This document shows positions 24,347 through 33,213 of a DNA stretch of 64,000 nt, piece after piece (position 1 is the stretch's first letter; each line of letters starts with the position of its first letter). Source of the DNA: an uncultured Megasphaera sp. (GTDB taxonomy: Bacteria > Bacillota > Negativicutes > Veillonellales > Megasphaeraceae); assembly GCA_934202965.1 (NCBI GenBank), contig CAKPYN010000010.1:10895-74894 (forward strand), in the 5' to 3' direction. The notes below the pieces were generated by a model that was not told where the DNA came from, searched no databases, and worked only from the letters and a program-made list of their open reading frames with translations. The translations under genes were made by a program, and so were the position numbers.

Positions 24347-25687
24347 CTATCGCTTGTTGCTCCGCCGCCAAATGCGTTGATCTTCAGCTGCTTTGATTAG
24401 TTCTTCTCTAAAATCAGGATGGGCAATACGAATAATTGCTTCTGCTCGCTGCCAAGTCGATAAACCGGATAAATTCGCCACGCCGTATTCTGTTACCATA
24501 TACGGTGCCTGCGTCCGGGGTGTCGTAATAATATCCCCTTCTGTAAACTTAGGCAGGATATGTGAATGACGGACACCTTGTTTATCGACATGCATCGACG
24601 GCATAGCCAAAAATGCTTTGCCATGTTCTGCCATATATGCCCCAGTCACAAAGTCCAGTTGTCCGCCAGTACCGCTGATTTGCCGTGTGCCGGCAGATTC
24701 TGAACAAACTTGTCCATACAAATCCATCGCTATGCAGCCATTAATAGAAACAAAGTCATCTAGTTGGCGAATCGTTTCTGGATTATTAACATACTGCATC
24801 GGAGCTGACAAAATATCCTGGTTATGGTCCAAAAATTCATACAACTCTTTCGAACCAAGACAAATGGAAAAGACACCTTTTCCTTTTTGCAGTTTTTTCT
24901 TTTTATTCGTAATTTTTCCTGCTTTATATAAATCCAAATAGCCGTCACTCATCAACTCCGTATGCATACCCAAGTCTTTTAAATCAGACTCAGCAATGAG
25001 TACACCCAGTGCATTGGGCATACCGCCAATACCAAGCTGCAATGTCATGCCATCGTGGAGATACGGGAAAATATTCTGCGCTATCTGCCGGTCAATATCA
25101 CTGGCTGCCCGATTGGGAGCGGTACATAATGGGGCTTGACTTTCTACGACGCAGTCAACATCGGATATATGAATATGATCACTTTCCATTCCGTAAATGA
25201 CCGGCATTTCTTTATTTACTTCCAAAATAATCGTATCTGCTGCATCCAGCATAGCCTGCTGGCAGCAATTCGTCAGGCCATAATTAAAGTTTCCATGTGC
25301 ATCCATCGGGGCTACCGTAATCATCGCCACATTAACCGATGCATAGCCGCGCGTATAGTACGAACTGCAGTTGCGGAAAATCATAGGGGAATGAAATGCT
25401 CGTCCTGCATCTAAGTATTTCCGGTCCAAGCCAGAACAGTGCCACAAATTATACGTGAATGTTTTTCCTTGCAGATCTTGTTCTACAATTTGAACGGGCC
25501 GACAAGAAATTGCATTGCGTACATTAATATTCTGCAGTTCATCACGCCGTTTTGCCAATGCCGCATCCAAGTCTGTAGGAAAGGAACAAGTTTGACTATA
25601 ATCAACCCAATCGCCATCCCGTACAAGATGTACTGCCACTTCCGGTGTACACAATTTAGTTTGGTACTCATCATAAACAGTCATCAT
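24347..25687 (-). CDS. Acetyl-CoA hydrolase/transferase family CoA-transferase
   Basis: A 446-residue class I CoA-transferase resembling 4-hydroxybutyrate and butyryl-CoA:acetate CoA-transferases. Features are the GIGGMPNAL oxyanion-loop segment near residue 220, the catalytic Glu in HTELMSDG near residue 244, and ISGTGGQLDFVTGAY near residue 345. It moves CoA between an acyl-CoA and a free acid such as acetate. In this operon it could unload the acyl-CoA made by IorAB. The start is either of two adjacent ATGs (25687 or 25684). The aminotransferase gene lies 19 bases upstream. Confidence 0.87.
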   Translation of the reverse strand: MMTVYDEYQTKLCTPEVAVHLVRDGDWVDYSQTCSFPTDLDAALAKRRDELQNINVRNAISCRPVQIVEQDLQGKTFTYNLWHCSGLDRKYLDAGRAFHSPMIFRNCSSYYTRGYASVNVAMITVAPMDAHGNFNYGLTNCCQQAMLDAADTIILEVNKEMPVIYGMESDHIHISDVDCVVESQAPLCTAPNRAASDIDRQIAQNIFPYLHDGMTLQLGIGGMPNALGVLIAESDLKDLGMHTELMSDGYLDLYKAGKITNKKKKLQKGKGVFSICLGSKELYEFLDHNQDILSAPMQYVNNPETIRQLDDFVSINGCIAMDLYGQVCSESAGTRQISGTGGQLDFVTGAYMAEHGKAFLAMPSMHVDKQGVRHSHILPKFTEGDIITTPRTQAPYMVTEYGVANLSGLSTWQRAEAIIRIAHPDFREELIKAAEDQRIWRRSNKR

Positions 25688-25706
25688 TAGCCCTTCTTTC
25701 TTTATA

Positions 25707-26894
25707 TTATTTGTATTGTTCTATCAGTGTTTTAAATGCTCCAAAAGACCGTTTTATCATATTTGGCTCGACACAATATGATACGCGTACATATCCCGGA
25801 CAGCCAAAACTGTCAGCAGGTACAATCAACAGATTTAACATTTTAGCCTTTTCAGAAAAAGCCTTGGCATCTGCTTCCGGTGATTTGACAAAAAGATAAA
25901 ACGCACCGCTTGGATATACACAGTCATATCCCATTTCTTTGAGTCCATTATACAACAGCTTACGATTGGCATCATAGATATTCATATCCGATGTTTTGCC
26001 CAAGCATTTTAAAATAACATCTTGAAACAAATGGGGAGCGCAGACAAATCCCATGGACCGACCGGCACCGCAAACTGCTTTATACAGTGTATCTGCTTCT
26101 GCAACACATGGCGGAACCAAAATATATCCAATACGTTCGCCGGGAAGACTCAATGATTTACTGTATGAATAACAAATAATCGTGTCTTTATAAAATGCCG
26201 GCACGTATAAAATAGGTAGTCCGTCATATACAATTTCCCGATAGGGCTCATCCGAAATAATATAAATCGGATGCCCTATTTCTGCTGATTTTTTTGTCAG
26301 CAGTGCTGCCACTTTTTTATATGTATCTGCCGAATATACAACACCTGACGGATTATTCGGTGAATTGATAATCACCGCCCGGGTATGCGGCGTAATCGCC
26401 TGTTCTAATGCATCCAAAGATACTTGAAAATGTTCCGTATCCGGTGGCAAAATTACTTGCTTGGCACCGGCATTGGCAACAAATACGGTGTACTCCGGAA
26501 AAAACGGCGCAATCAATATTACTTCATCATCGGGCTGTTCCGTCAGTGCTTTCAGCGTAATTGTAAAAGAAGCGGCGGCACCGCAAGTCATATAAAAATG
26601 ATTTGCTCCAACGTCGGCGCCATACGTCTTATTCATATAATCCGCTAACCTTTGCCGCACTGCTAAATCACCGGCAGCTGCTGTATACCCATGAATTGCG
26701 GCAGATTCACGAGTAGCCAATATATCTTCAATCGCTTCTTTAATACATGCCGGCGCCGGCACAGTCGGATTGCCAATACTAAAGTCAAATACATTGTCTT
26801 TGCCGACAATCTTCGCTTGTTCTTGTCCATATGTAAAAAGTTCACGAATAACGGAGCTCTGGGAACCGAGCCGATACATTTCTTGTGATGCCAT
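25707..26894 (-). CDS. PLP-dependent aminotransferase (class I/II)
   Basis: A 395-residue fold-type I aminotransferase. Visible elements are NSPNNPSGVVYS near residue 180, SDEPYREIVYD with the cofactor-binding Asp and Tyr near residue 212, and the cofactor lysine in SYSKSLSLPGERIGY near residue 248. It begins the degradation of an amino acid by making the 2-oxoacid that IorAB could then oxidise; aromatic or aspartate-like substrates are plausible. AAAGGAG lies 9 bases before the ATG. It lies between the permease and the CoA-transferase. Confidence 0.87.
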   Translation of the reverse strand: MASQEMYRLGSQSSVIRELFTYGQEQAKIVGKDNVFDFSIGNPTVPAPACIKEAIEDILATRESAAIHGYTAAAGDLAVRQRLADYMNKTYGADVGANHFYMTCGAAASFTITLKALTEQPDDEVILIAPFFPEYTVFVANAGAKQVILPPDTEHFQVSLDALEQAITPHTRAVIINSPNNPSGVVYSADTYKKVAALLTKKSAEIGHPIYIISDEPYREIVYDGLPILYVPAFYKDTIICYSYSKSLSLPGERIGYILVPPCVAEADTLYKAVCGAGRSMGFVCAPHLFQDVILKCLGKTSDMNIYDANRKLLYNGLKEMGYDCVYPSGAFYLFVKSPEADAKAFSEKAKMLNLLIVPADSFGCPGYVRVSYCVEPNMIKRSFGAFKTLIEQYK

Positions 26895-26936
26895 CGTAAA
26901 TCACTCCTTTAGTTACGATAATATGTCTTATGATGA

Positions 26937-28266
26937 TTAAAGTAATGAAATAAACGGAGATATAAATAAAACAATGCCCATGATAACAATTGGAATCAAC
27001 TGCCACGTTCTATACTTTTTAAAAATATCCAGTTTTAATACCAGCCAAGTCGGCAGGAAACAGGCAATAATGCCAATCAACGATCCTAAAATAGGTGTAA
27101 AGCTCAGAACCGGCGCATTGACGACAATAATACCCCAGCACAACAAAATGCAAAACACGCTGATACCATATCGAATGATGCGGCGATTAATCTTATCTTC
27201 CGGGACAAACCGTTTCAATACGTTGGACAACAATACCGATACAAGCATCGCGAAAGCTCAAAAACATAGCAAAGTACGCTGTCACGACAGCAAATATATT
27301 TAAAATCAAGTTTAACACTTTGATGAGGGCGCCATCCATATGCTGGGCTGCCAACGCCAACGCCGAAATATTTGCCGTGTAAGCATGAACAGCTTGTTCA
27401 TGATCAATTGCCAGGTTAAATGAAATCGTATAAAACACAACCAATCCTACCAAAAACAAATATGCCATGTTATATACACGCATTGCACGGTATTGGGCAG
27501 CTACTTTATTGTCCGTGTAAGAGCGGAAATAAATGACAACCGGTCCCAGACCTACAAAAAACTCAATCGACATCGCGATAAAAGGCAGCATAATGATAAA
27601 GTGTTTAATAACATAAATAGCATCGGACGGAATCAGAATATTTGCCATATCCCAATGGGGGAACATCATGATTCCCAAGGCAGCAATGACCATGGCTTTC
27701 GTAAATACCATACCGGACGATACTTTCATAAGCAGCTTTTCCCCTTGGGACGCTATTAATACGAGAAATGTAATAATAGACAAACCGTAAAACATATTTT
27801 CTGACAGCGGAGTTTCCGTTACGCCAAACGTAACGAGAAAAGAAGCACTGTCATTCGTCAGGGCTGTCGAATAGAGGAAAATCAAAATAGTTGTAAACAC
27901 AAAATACAATATGCCCAGCAAAAATCCCCAGTTTTTTCCTAGGTATCCTGAAATAATTCCGACAAAATCCTCACAAACCGGTGCTTCTGCCAATACATTC
28001 AAATACAATTTTTGATGCTGATAGGCAATCGGATAGCCAACCAGGGCTACCAATAAAAAGATAAGCAGTCCCGATAATCCCACTTGAATTGGCAAAAAAA
28101 CAATGCCTGCTCCCAGTGACATACCAACACACATAATAACCCAGCCTAAATCAATGCCACTGAATCGCGTAGCCGCTTTCCATTCTTCAGCGGTCATGCC
28201 AGCTAAATCGGCATATCGAGAGTTACTGCCTAAAATGCGTTCCGGAAACGATGTTAATGATGACAT
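26937..28266 (-). pseudogene. HAAAP-type amino acid permease with a frameshift
   Basis: Two overlapping frames together encode one hydroxy/aromatic amino acid permease of about 440 residues. The first (from 28266) gives about ten membrane segments, with MCVGMSLGAGIVFLPIQVG near residue 45, up to SFRDACIGIVV. The second continues with NVLKRFVPEDKINRR and the last membrane segments to 26937. The frames join near 27225, where removing one base (an extra C in the coding sense) restores continuity. If real, the carrier lacks its last two or three membrane segments. AAAGGAGG precedes the ATG at 28266. Sequencing error is the main alternative. Confidence 0.75.
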
Positions 28267-28328
28267 ACTATGTGCCTCCTTTGTGTGGTAACTACCGCAT
28301 CCCCCGCATAGAGGCTGGCTCTATATAT

Positions 28329-28403
28329 CCGGCAGCAACATTGTCATAAGTTTGCGGAACGTAACTGCCGGGCCGCGTCTACAAACCCGGCAGCAATGTC
28401 CAC
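28329..28403. repeat. Intergenic hairpin and direct repeats upstream of the permease
   Basis: CTGCCGGG (28365-28372) and CCCGGCAG (28386-28393) form an 8-base perfect hairpin. In addition CCGGCAGCAA occurs as a direct repeat at 28329 and 28387. No T-run follows, so it is not a normal terminator. It lies in the 173-base gap between iorB and the permease, and may be a processing or regulatory RNA element. Confidence 0.6.
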
Positions 28404-28439
28404 AAAAGGTATATAAAGTGATAGAGCGTATATATTATC

Positions 28440-29015
28440 TTATATAGCAGCCATTCCGGCTTCAAAAGCTTGTATATTAATATCTACAAAGTTTTTCTTT
28501 ACTGTTTTTGCAATAATAGCCTTCCAATCTATATCATGTAAATCCATCGCCTGAATTAATGCGCCAAGCAAAACGACATTGGCACTTTTGGGATTTCCCA
28601 AATCCGAAGCAATCTGGGTCGCATCCAATGCCATAACGGGCACTTGTTTTTTCAAGGCATCCATAATACCTTCCGGATATTGACAAGCGCCGGATAAAAT
28701 CGGCATGGAAGGAATTCGGCTGGTATTTACAACCATTTTGCCCTCTTTCTTAAGAAATTTGGCATACCGAGCCGCTTCCATTTCTTCAAAGGATACGAGG
28801 ATATCGGCTGCGCCTTCTCCAATAATAGGAGAATATACTTTAGAACCAAATCGCACCTGCGTGCTGACACTGCCGCCGCGCTGACTCATGCCGTGTACTT
28901 CCGACATTTTCACGTCATATCCATTTTCAATTAATCCAATCGTAAGGATTTTACTTGCTAATATCGTTCCTTGTCCGCCTACACCGACAAACAATACGCT
29001 TTTGACATCCAACAT
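28440..29015 (-). CDS. iorB: Indolepyruvate:ferredoxin oxidoreductase, beta subunit
   Basis: A 191-residue gamma-domain subunit of the 2-oxoacid:ferredoxin oxidoreductase family. It begins with SVLFVGVGGQGTILASKIL and contains EVHGMSQRGGSVSTQVRFG near residue 40, both family signatures. With IorA it oxidatively decarboxylates aryl pyruvates to aryl-acetyl-CoA and reduces ferredoxin. Its ATG directly follows the iorA stop codon, and AAGGGGG within iorA serves as ribosome site. Length is normal. Confidence 0.92.
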   Translation of the reverse strand: MLDVKSVLFVGVGGQGTILASKILTIGLIENGYDVKMSEVHGMSQRGGSVSTQVRFGSKVYSPIIGEGAADILVSFEEMEAARYAKFLKKEGKMVVNTSRIPSMPILSGACQYPEGIMDALKKQVPVMALDATQIASDLGNPKSANVVLLGALIQAMDLHDIDWKAIIAKTVKKNFVDINIQAFEAGMAAI

Positions 29016-30797
29016 TTATTTGTCCCCCTTTCTAGCAATGGCCTGCACTGGGCAAACCTGCATGCACACGGTACAACCTACGCAGTCTGCCTGCGCAATG
29101 CTTGATGTTTTCGTTTCATTATCAAATCGCAGTGCCGGGCAGCCTGTGGTGAGGCATTTTTTGCAGCCAATGCAGGCGTCAGCATCAACAACACAGGGTG
29201 TACGGTTGATATCAAATGTTTCTTTATCTTCTTTAGAGAATTTTTTCAGTACGCACGGCCATTTGGTAATAATAACGCTCGGTGCGTCTTCAATGGCAAA
29301 GGCCCAATCTAAGGTTTCTTTCATCGCTTTCAAATCCAGCGGATTGACTGTGCGAACGTTGGTAATTCCCAATGCCCGGACAACCGTTTCAATATCAATC
29401 ATCGTCGTCGGTTCGCCTTTGATCGTATAGCCCGTTCCCGGATTTTCCTGATGCCCAGTCATGCCGGTAATCCGATTATCCAAAATAACACAGATAGATG
29501 GCGACTGATTATATGACACTTCGGTCAGCGAGTTAATGCCTGTATGGAAAAATGTCGAGTCACCCATCACACCGACAACACGTTTCTTTTGACCACTCAT
29601 GGCAAAACCATGACACAAGCCGTGGCTGACAGCAAAGGCACTGCCCATGCAAACTGCCAGGTCTTTGGCACTCAGAGGTGCCGCGCCGCCTAAAGCATAA
29701 CAGCCAATATCTCCAACCATGACCGTATCTTTCCGTTTAGCTAATTCATAGAAGAAGCCGCGGTGCGGACAGCCGGCACATAATGCAGGCGGACGCGGAA
29801 CAAATAATGTATCCGGAACCTGGACGCCTTCTGCTTTTTGATTTAAAATTCCGGTCGCTACGATGTTCGGATTTAACTCATCGATTTTTGGAATTACGTC
29901 TTTGCCATGGCAAGAAATCCCGGCTTCATGAATGATTTCTTCCATAAACGGATCGAGTTCTTCTACAACATACAAAGTGTCTACTTTTGCTGCAAAGGCT
30001 TTAATTTTTTCTATCGGCAAGGGATACGTAAATCCTAATTTCAAATACGAAGCGTAATCTCCCAATGCTTCTTTTGCGTAGGTATACGCCGCCCCGGCAG
30101 CAATAATACCGATTTTCGTATCATGCATTTCTTCTACGTTAAACGGGCATATTTCCGCATAAGCTTTTAATTTTTGTTCCCGTTCTTCCACAAAATACCG
30201 CCGGATTTTAGAAATAGCCGGTACTGCATCCATTTTATCCCGTTCTTTTACATATGGTTTTGCTTTTATGTCTTTGCGGCTTCCTTCGGTTACTAAGCTC
30301 TTGGAATGACAAACACGCGTCGTCATTCGCATCATAACCGGAACTGTATATTCTTCACTCACACGATACGCTTCTTGAATCATATCCAAACTTTCTTGGG
30401 AATCTGACGGTTCAAACATAGCTATTTTCATATTTTTTGCATAATTTCGATTGTCCTGTTCGTTTTGGGAAGAATGCATGCCCGGATCATCAGCAGATAC
30501 AAATACCATGCCGCCGTTGATACCCAAATAAGCAAATGTATACATCGGATCTGCTGCAACATTTAAGCCAACCATTTTCATTGCAGCAAACGAACGCACC
30601 CCAGAGATAGAAGCGCCAATAGCAGCTTCCATGGCTACTTTTTCATTCGGTGCCCATTCAGAAAAAATTTCATTATACTGGGAAACATTTTCTAAAATTT
30701 CTGTACTCGGTGTACCTGGATAGGCTGATGCAAAAGAAACACCTGCTTCATATAGGCCTCTTGCTACAGCTTCATTGCCAGTCATTAACACTTTCAT
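29016..30797 (-). CDS. iorA: Indolepyruvate:ferredoxin oxidoreductase, alpha subunit
   Basis: A 593-residue catalytic subunit with the pyrimidine-binding domain first (AYPGTPSTEI near residue 28) and the TPP-binding domain later (CAGCPHRGFFYEL and MGDSTFFHTGINSL). Two [4Fe-4S] motifs follow at the C-terminus (CIGCKKCLTTGCP and CVGCTVCMQVCP). It converts indolepyruvate, phenylpyruvate or hydroxyphenylpyruvate to the arylacetyl-CoA in anaerobic amino-acid fermentation. The ATG at 30797 is chosen because GGAGG is 7 bases upstream. First gene of the reverse cluster and the likely target of the divergent sigma-54 activator. Confidence 0.93.
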   Translation of the reverse strand: MKVLMTGNEAVARGLYEAGVSFASAYPGTPSTEILENVSQYNEIFSEWAPNEKVAMEAAIGASISGVRSFAAMKMVGLNVAADPMYTFAYLGINGGMVFVSADDPGMHSSQNEQDNRNYAKNMKIAMFEPSDSQESLDMIQEAYRVSEEYTVPVMMRMTTRVCHSKSLVTEGSRKDIKAKPYVKERDKMDAVPAISKIRRYFVEEREQKLKAYAEICPFNVEEMHDTKIGIIAAGAAYTYAKEALGDYASYLKLGFTYPLPIEKIKAFAAKVDTLYVVEELDPFMEEIIHEAGISCHGKDVIPKIDELNPNIVATGILNQKAEGVQVPDTLFVPRPPALCAGCPHRGFFYELAKRKDTVMVGDIGCYALGGAAPLSAKDLAVCMGSAFAVSHGLCHGFAMSGQKKRVVGVMGDSTFFHTGINSLTEVSYNQSPSICVILDNRITGMTGHQENPGTGYTIKGEPTTMIDIETVVRALGITNVRTVNPLDLKAMKETLDWAFAIEDAPSVIITKWPCVLKKFSKEDKETFDINRTPCVVDADACIGCKKCLTTGCPALRFDNETKTSSIAQADCVGCTVCMQVCPVQAIARKGDK

Positions 30798-30811
30798 ATT
30801 CATACCTCCTA

Positions 30812-30826
30812 TATAGTTACACTATA
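30812..30826. promoter_or_regulatory. Palindrome next to the iorA ribosome site
   Basis: TATAGT and ACTATA flank a TAC spacer, giving a perfect 15-base palindrome immediately upstream of the iorA ribosome binding site. It could be a protein site or a small RNA hairpin. Confidence 0.4.
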
Positions 30827-30888
30827 TCCACTTGTATTGGTATTGTTAGGTGTGCACGTACCTTCCAGCTGCTTTCGAAAATATATAT

Positions 30889-30905
30889 GTAATATGTATG
30901 CCAAG
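30889..30905 (-). promoter_or_regulatory. Candidate sigma-54 promoter of iorA
   Basis: On the reverse strand TTGGCATACATATTACA matches the TTGGCAC-N5-TTGCA pattern with correct GG to (G/A)C spacing but three mismatches, including the -12 GC. It lies about 90 bases before iorA, and the divergent gene encodes a sigma-54 activator. No convincing sigma-70 promoter was seen here. Confidence 0.4.
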
Positions 30906-30966
30906 TACAAAAACGTCACAACCATGCTGTTTTATAAAAAATCATACATCATATGCCTTTCCATTA

Positions 30967-30984
30967 TGTAAAAAATTTGTTACA
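30967..30984. promoter_or_regulatory. Candidate upstream activator site
   Basis: TGTAAAAAA and TTTGTTACA form an 18-base near-perfect dyad (8 of 9 positions). It lies about 65 bases upstream of the candidate -24 box, a usual place for a sigma-54 activator site, in the region between the divergent iorA and activator genes. Confidence 0.4.
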
Positions 30985-31032
30985 CTTCTTTACATAATAA
31001 GGTGCATGTATTCTTTCTTAGGAGGTCTTTTT

Positions 31033-32934
31033 ATGGATAAAATCACATTTCTCGTTGCCGATACGACGATTAAGCACGCTATTGAACGTACATTATGGAC
31101 ATATCGAGACAGCTTTTCTCCCCATTCATTGAAAACAGAAATTGTCATTATTGACTTTCCTCATTTACTGTCGCAAGCCAGCGCATTAATCCGCAGCGGC
31201 ACAAAAATTATCATTACCAACAGCGGCTCCCATCAAATTCTCTCTCATGCACAAGATACCCATCGGCTGGATAGGATACCTATTTTATGTCTATACAGTT
31301 CAACCAACGATGCCCTGTATACTATCCGCCAAGCATTGGCAAAATATAAAAAAATTCATCTTCTTTTAAATAAACATTTTATGTTTAATATCAATACCTG
31401 TCCCAAAGATATTCGTCAAAAATTAATCGTATCGCCGCCTTACAGTATTGATGACACACCAGATATACTGCTGCAGATCGTCAATAAAATTCCCATAACT
31501 CCTGATACTGCCATTGTCGGCTGTACGCTGCTGCCGCAAGTCGCTCCCCGGCTTTCGATGCCCATTTATCCCATTCGCCCCAGTGAATCTGCAATCTTAT
31601 CTGCCTACCAATATGCCAATGAACTGATAGATTTTAACCAAAAAGAACGAAAACAGCTCAGTATTCTCACGTCTATTTTATCCCACGTAGATGAAGGAAT
31701 TATTCTCTATGATGATAAAGGGACTATTTCACATATCAATTCGCTGGCCAAAACATTTCTGAACACATCAGAGACCCCCAAAACAATTCAAGATATTTTT
31801 GCGAATACGGAAAAAAAATCTGCTATTTCTTTTCCTCTTAAGGAAAAAATTCTGCAGCGGCCGCCGTATACGTTGGTTGCAAATTCCGCGCCCTTTCAAT
31901 TAGATCACACGCAACACCATATATTGATTTTGCGCGACGTAACCGAGCTGCAAAGGTTAGAAAAAAATATTCGTTATAAATTAGCTAAAACCGGGCTGAC
32001 TGCCAAGCATCATTTTCAAGATATCCTCACCATAAACAGCAACATGCAAACCGTAATTCACACGGCTCAAACCATCGCCCCCTACAATGAACCGATTTTA
32101 ATTCAAGGAGAAAGCGGCACGGGCAAAGAATTATTTGCCCAAAGCATCCATAATGCCAGTTCCCGACGTAATGGTCCTTTTGTGGCTGTCAATTGTGCCG
32201 CCCTGCCACCGGAATTATTGGAAAGCGAACTGTTTGGCTACGTCGGCGGATCCTTTACGGGAGCCCGTAAAGAAGGCAAAGCCGGCTATTTTGAGCTTGC
32301 TCACAATGGCACTATTTTTCTTGATGAAATCAATAGTATGTCTGCCAATATTCAATCCAAACTGCTTCGTATATTAGAAAATAAAGAAATCATGCGTATC
32401 GGTTCTGACTACGTTATTCCCCTGGATTTACGCATCATTTCAGCCAGCAATGCCAATATTATGCAAGCTGTTCAAGAAGGCCGCTTCCGCCGAGATTTGT
32501 TCTTTCGCCTCAATTCTTTCACCCTAAATCTTCCTACGCTGAATGAACGACCCGACGATATTATCTATTTATTCAAACATTTTCTTAAACGCGAAACGGG
32601 GCAGACTGTGTCTATTTCGCCTAATTTGGAAAGGGCACTCAAAAATCATCATTGGTGGGGAAATATTCGTGAATTATATAACGCTACGTTCCGGTATCAT
32701 ATTTTTGGTGAAACCGACGATACGTCCTACAACTATTTATTTGACCAAACGCAAAAAAATAACGAGCCTTTGATTGACAAAGACTCGCTGCGTATTAATC
32801 TGAAACAATTACATCATTCTGTCGAGCATCTCATTATTCAAGATTTACTGTCCCAGGGCTTTACAAAAAACCAAATTGCTAAAACCTTAAACATCAGCCG
32901 TCAAACCCTGTTCAACAAATTAAAGGAACAATAG
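31033..32934 (+). CDS. PrpR-like sigma-54-dependent transcriptional activator
   Basis: A 633-residue activator. The N-terminal 180 residues resemble the PrpR sensor domain (IRSGTKIIITNSGSH). A PAS domain follows (LSHVDEGIILYDDKG), then an AAA+ domain with Walker A GESGTGKE, the loop GGSFTGA (Ser in place of Ala in GAFTGA), Walker B TIFLDEINS and FRRDLFFRLNSF. The C-terminus is a Fis-type helix-turn-helix (LNISRQTLFNKLKEQ). The ATG at 31033 follows AGGAGG by 7 bases. It is divergent from iorA and probably switches the amino-acid oxidation cluster on in response to a metabolite. The intact counterpart of the broken activator at 4365. Confidence 0.88.
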   Translation: MDKITFLVADTTIKHAIERTLWTYRDSFSPHSLKTEIVIIDFPHLLSQASALIRSGTKIIITNSGSHQILSHAQDTHRLDRIPILCLYSSTNDALYTIRQALAKYKKIHLLLNKHFMFNINTCPKDIRQKLIVSPPYSIDDTPDILLQIVNKIPITPDTAIVGCTLLPQVAPRLSMPIYPIRPSESAILSAYQYANELIDFNQKERKQLSILTSILSHVDEGIILYDDKGTISHINSLAKTFLNTSETPKTIQDIFANTEKKSAISFPLKEKILQRPPYTLVANSAPFQLDHTQHHILILRDVTELQRLEKNIRYKLAKTGLTAKHHFQDILTINSNMQTVIHTAQTIAPYNEPILIQGESGTGKELFAQSIHNASSRRNGPFVAVNCAALPPELLESELFGYVGGSFTGARKEGKAGYFELAHNGTIFLDEINSMSANIQSKLLRILENKEIMRIGSDYVIPLDLRIISASNANIMQAVQEGRFRRDLFFRLNSFTLNLPTLNERPDDIIYLFKHFLKRETGQTVSISPNLERALKNHHWWGNIRELYNATFRYHIFGETDDTSYNYLFDQTQKNNEPLIDKDSLRINLKQLHHSVEHLIIQDLLSQGFTKNQIAKTLNISRQTLFNKLKEQ

Positions 32935-32939
32935 CTTAC

Positions 32940-33014
32940 CCTCGATAATTCTCTTGCTATAGCACTGCCAATAACACCAGCACCAATGATCAGTACATCA
33001 TATTGTTTGCTCAT
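32940..33014 (-). pseudogene. 5' stub of an FAD-dependent oxidoreductase
   Basis: A 25-codon stub starts with MSKQYDVLIIGAGVIGSAIA, the dinucleotide-binding N-terminus of glycerol-3-phosphate dehydrogenase or L-2-hydroxyglutarate oxidase-type enzymes. Similarity ends after RELSR at 32940, five bases from the stop codon of the activator gene on the other strand. More than 90 percent of the usual gene is gone. AAGGAGG is still present before the ATG. The stub shows that a deletion or rearrangement ended at this point. Confidence 0.7.
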
Positions 33015-33170
33015 AGCCTCCTTCTTGTTATGTATTTCATTATTTTTAATATATTTCATTGATTGAATTATATCACTATTGTTTTTTCTAAACAATACAC
33101 TTTGCCGTGCTAAATTTATATGATAAAAAACATTGCTATTATTTTTTATCATAATAGGTATACAAGGCAT

Positions 33171-33203
33171 AAAAAAAAGTAGAAGTACGACGACTTCTAC
33201 CTT
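33171..33203 (-). terminator. Terminator after the first GntR gene
   Basis: AAAGTAGAAG pairs with CTTCTAC, with eight T residues following on the reverse strand. Confidence 0.85.
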
Positions 33204-33213
33204 TGCTTTATTT

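Noticed and set aside
28329..28403. CRISPR array from the repeated CCGGCAGCAA
   Set aside because: Only two short copies plus one inverted copy; no regular spacing and no cas genes.
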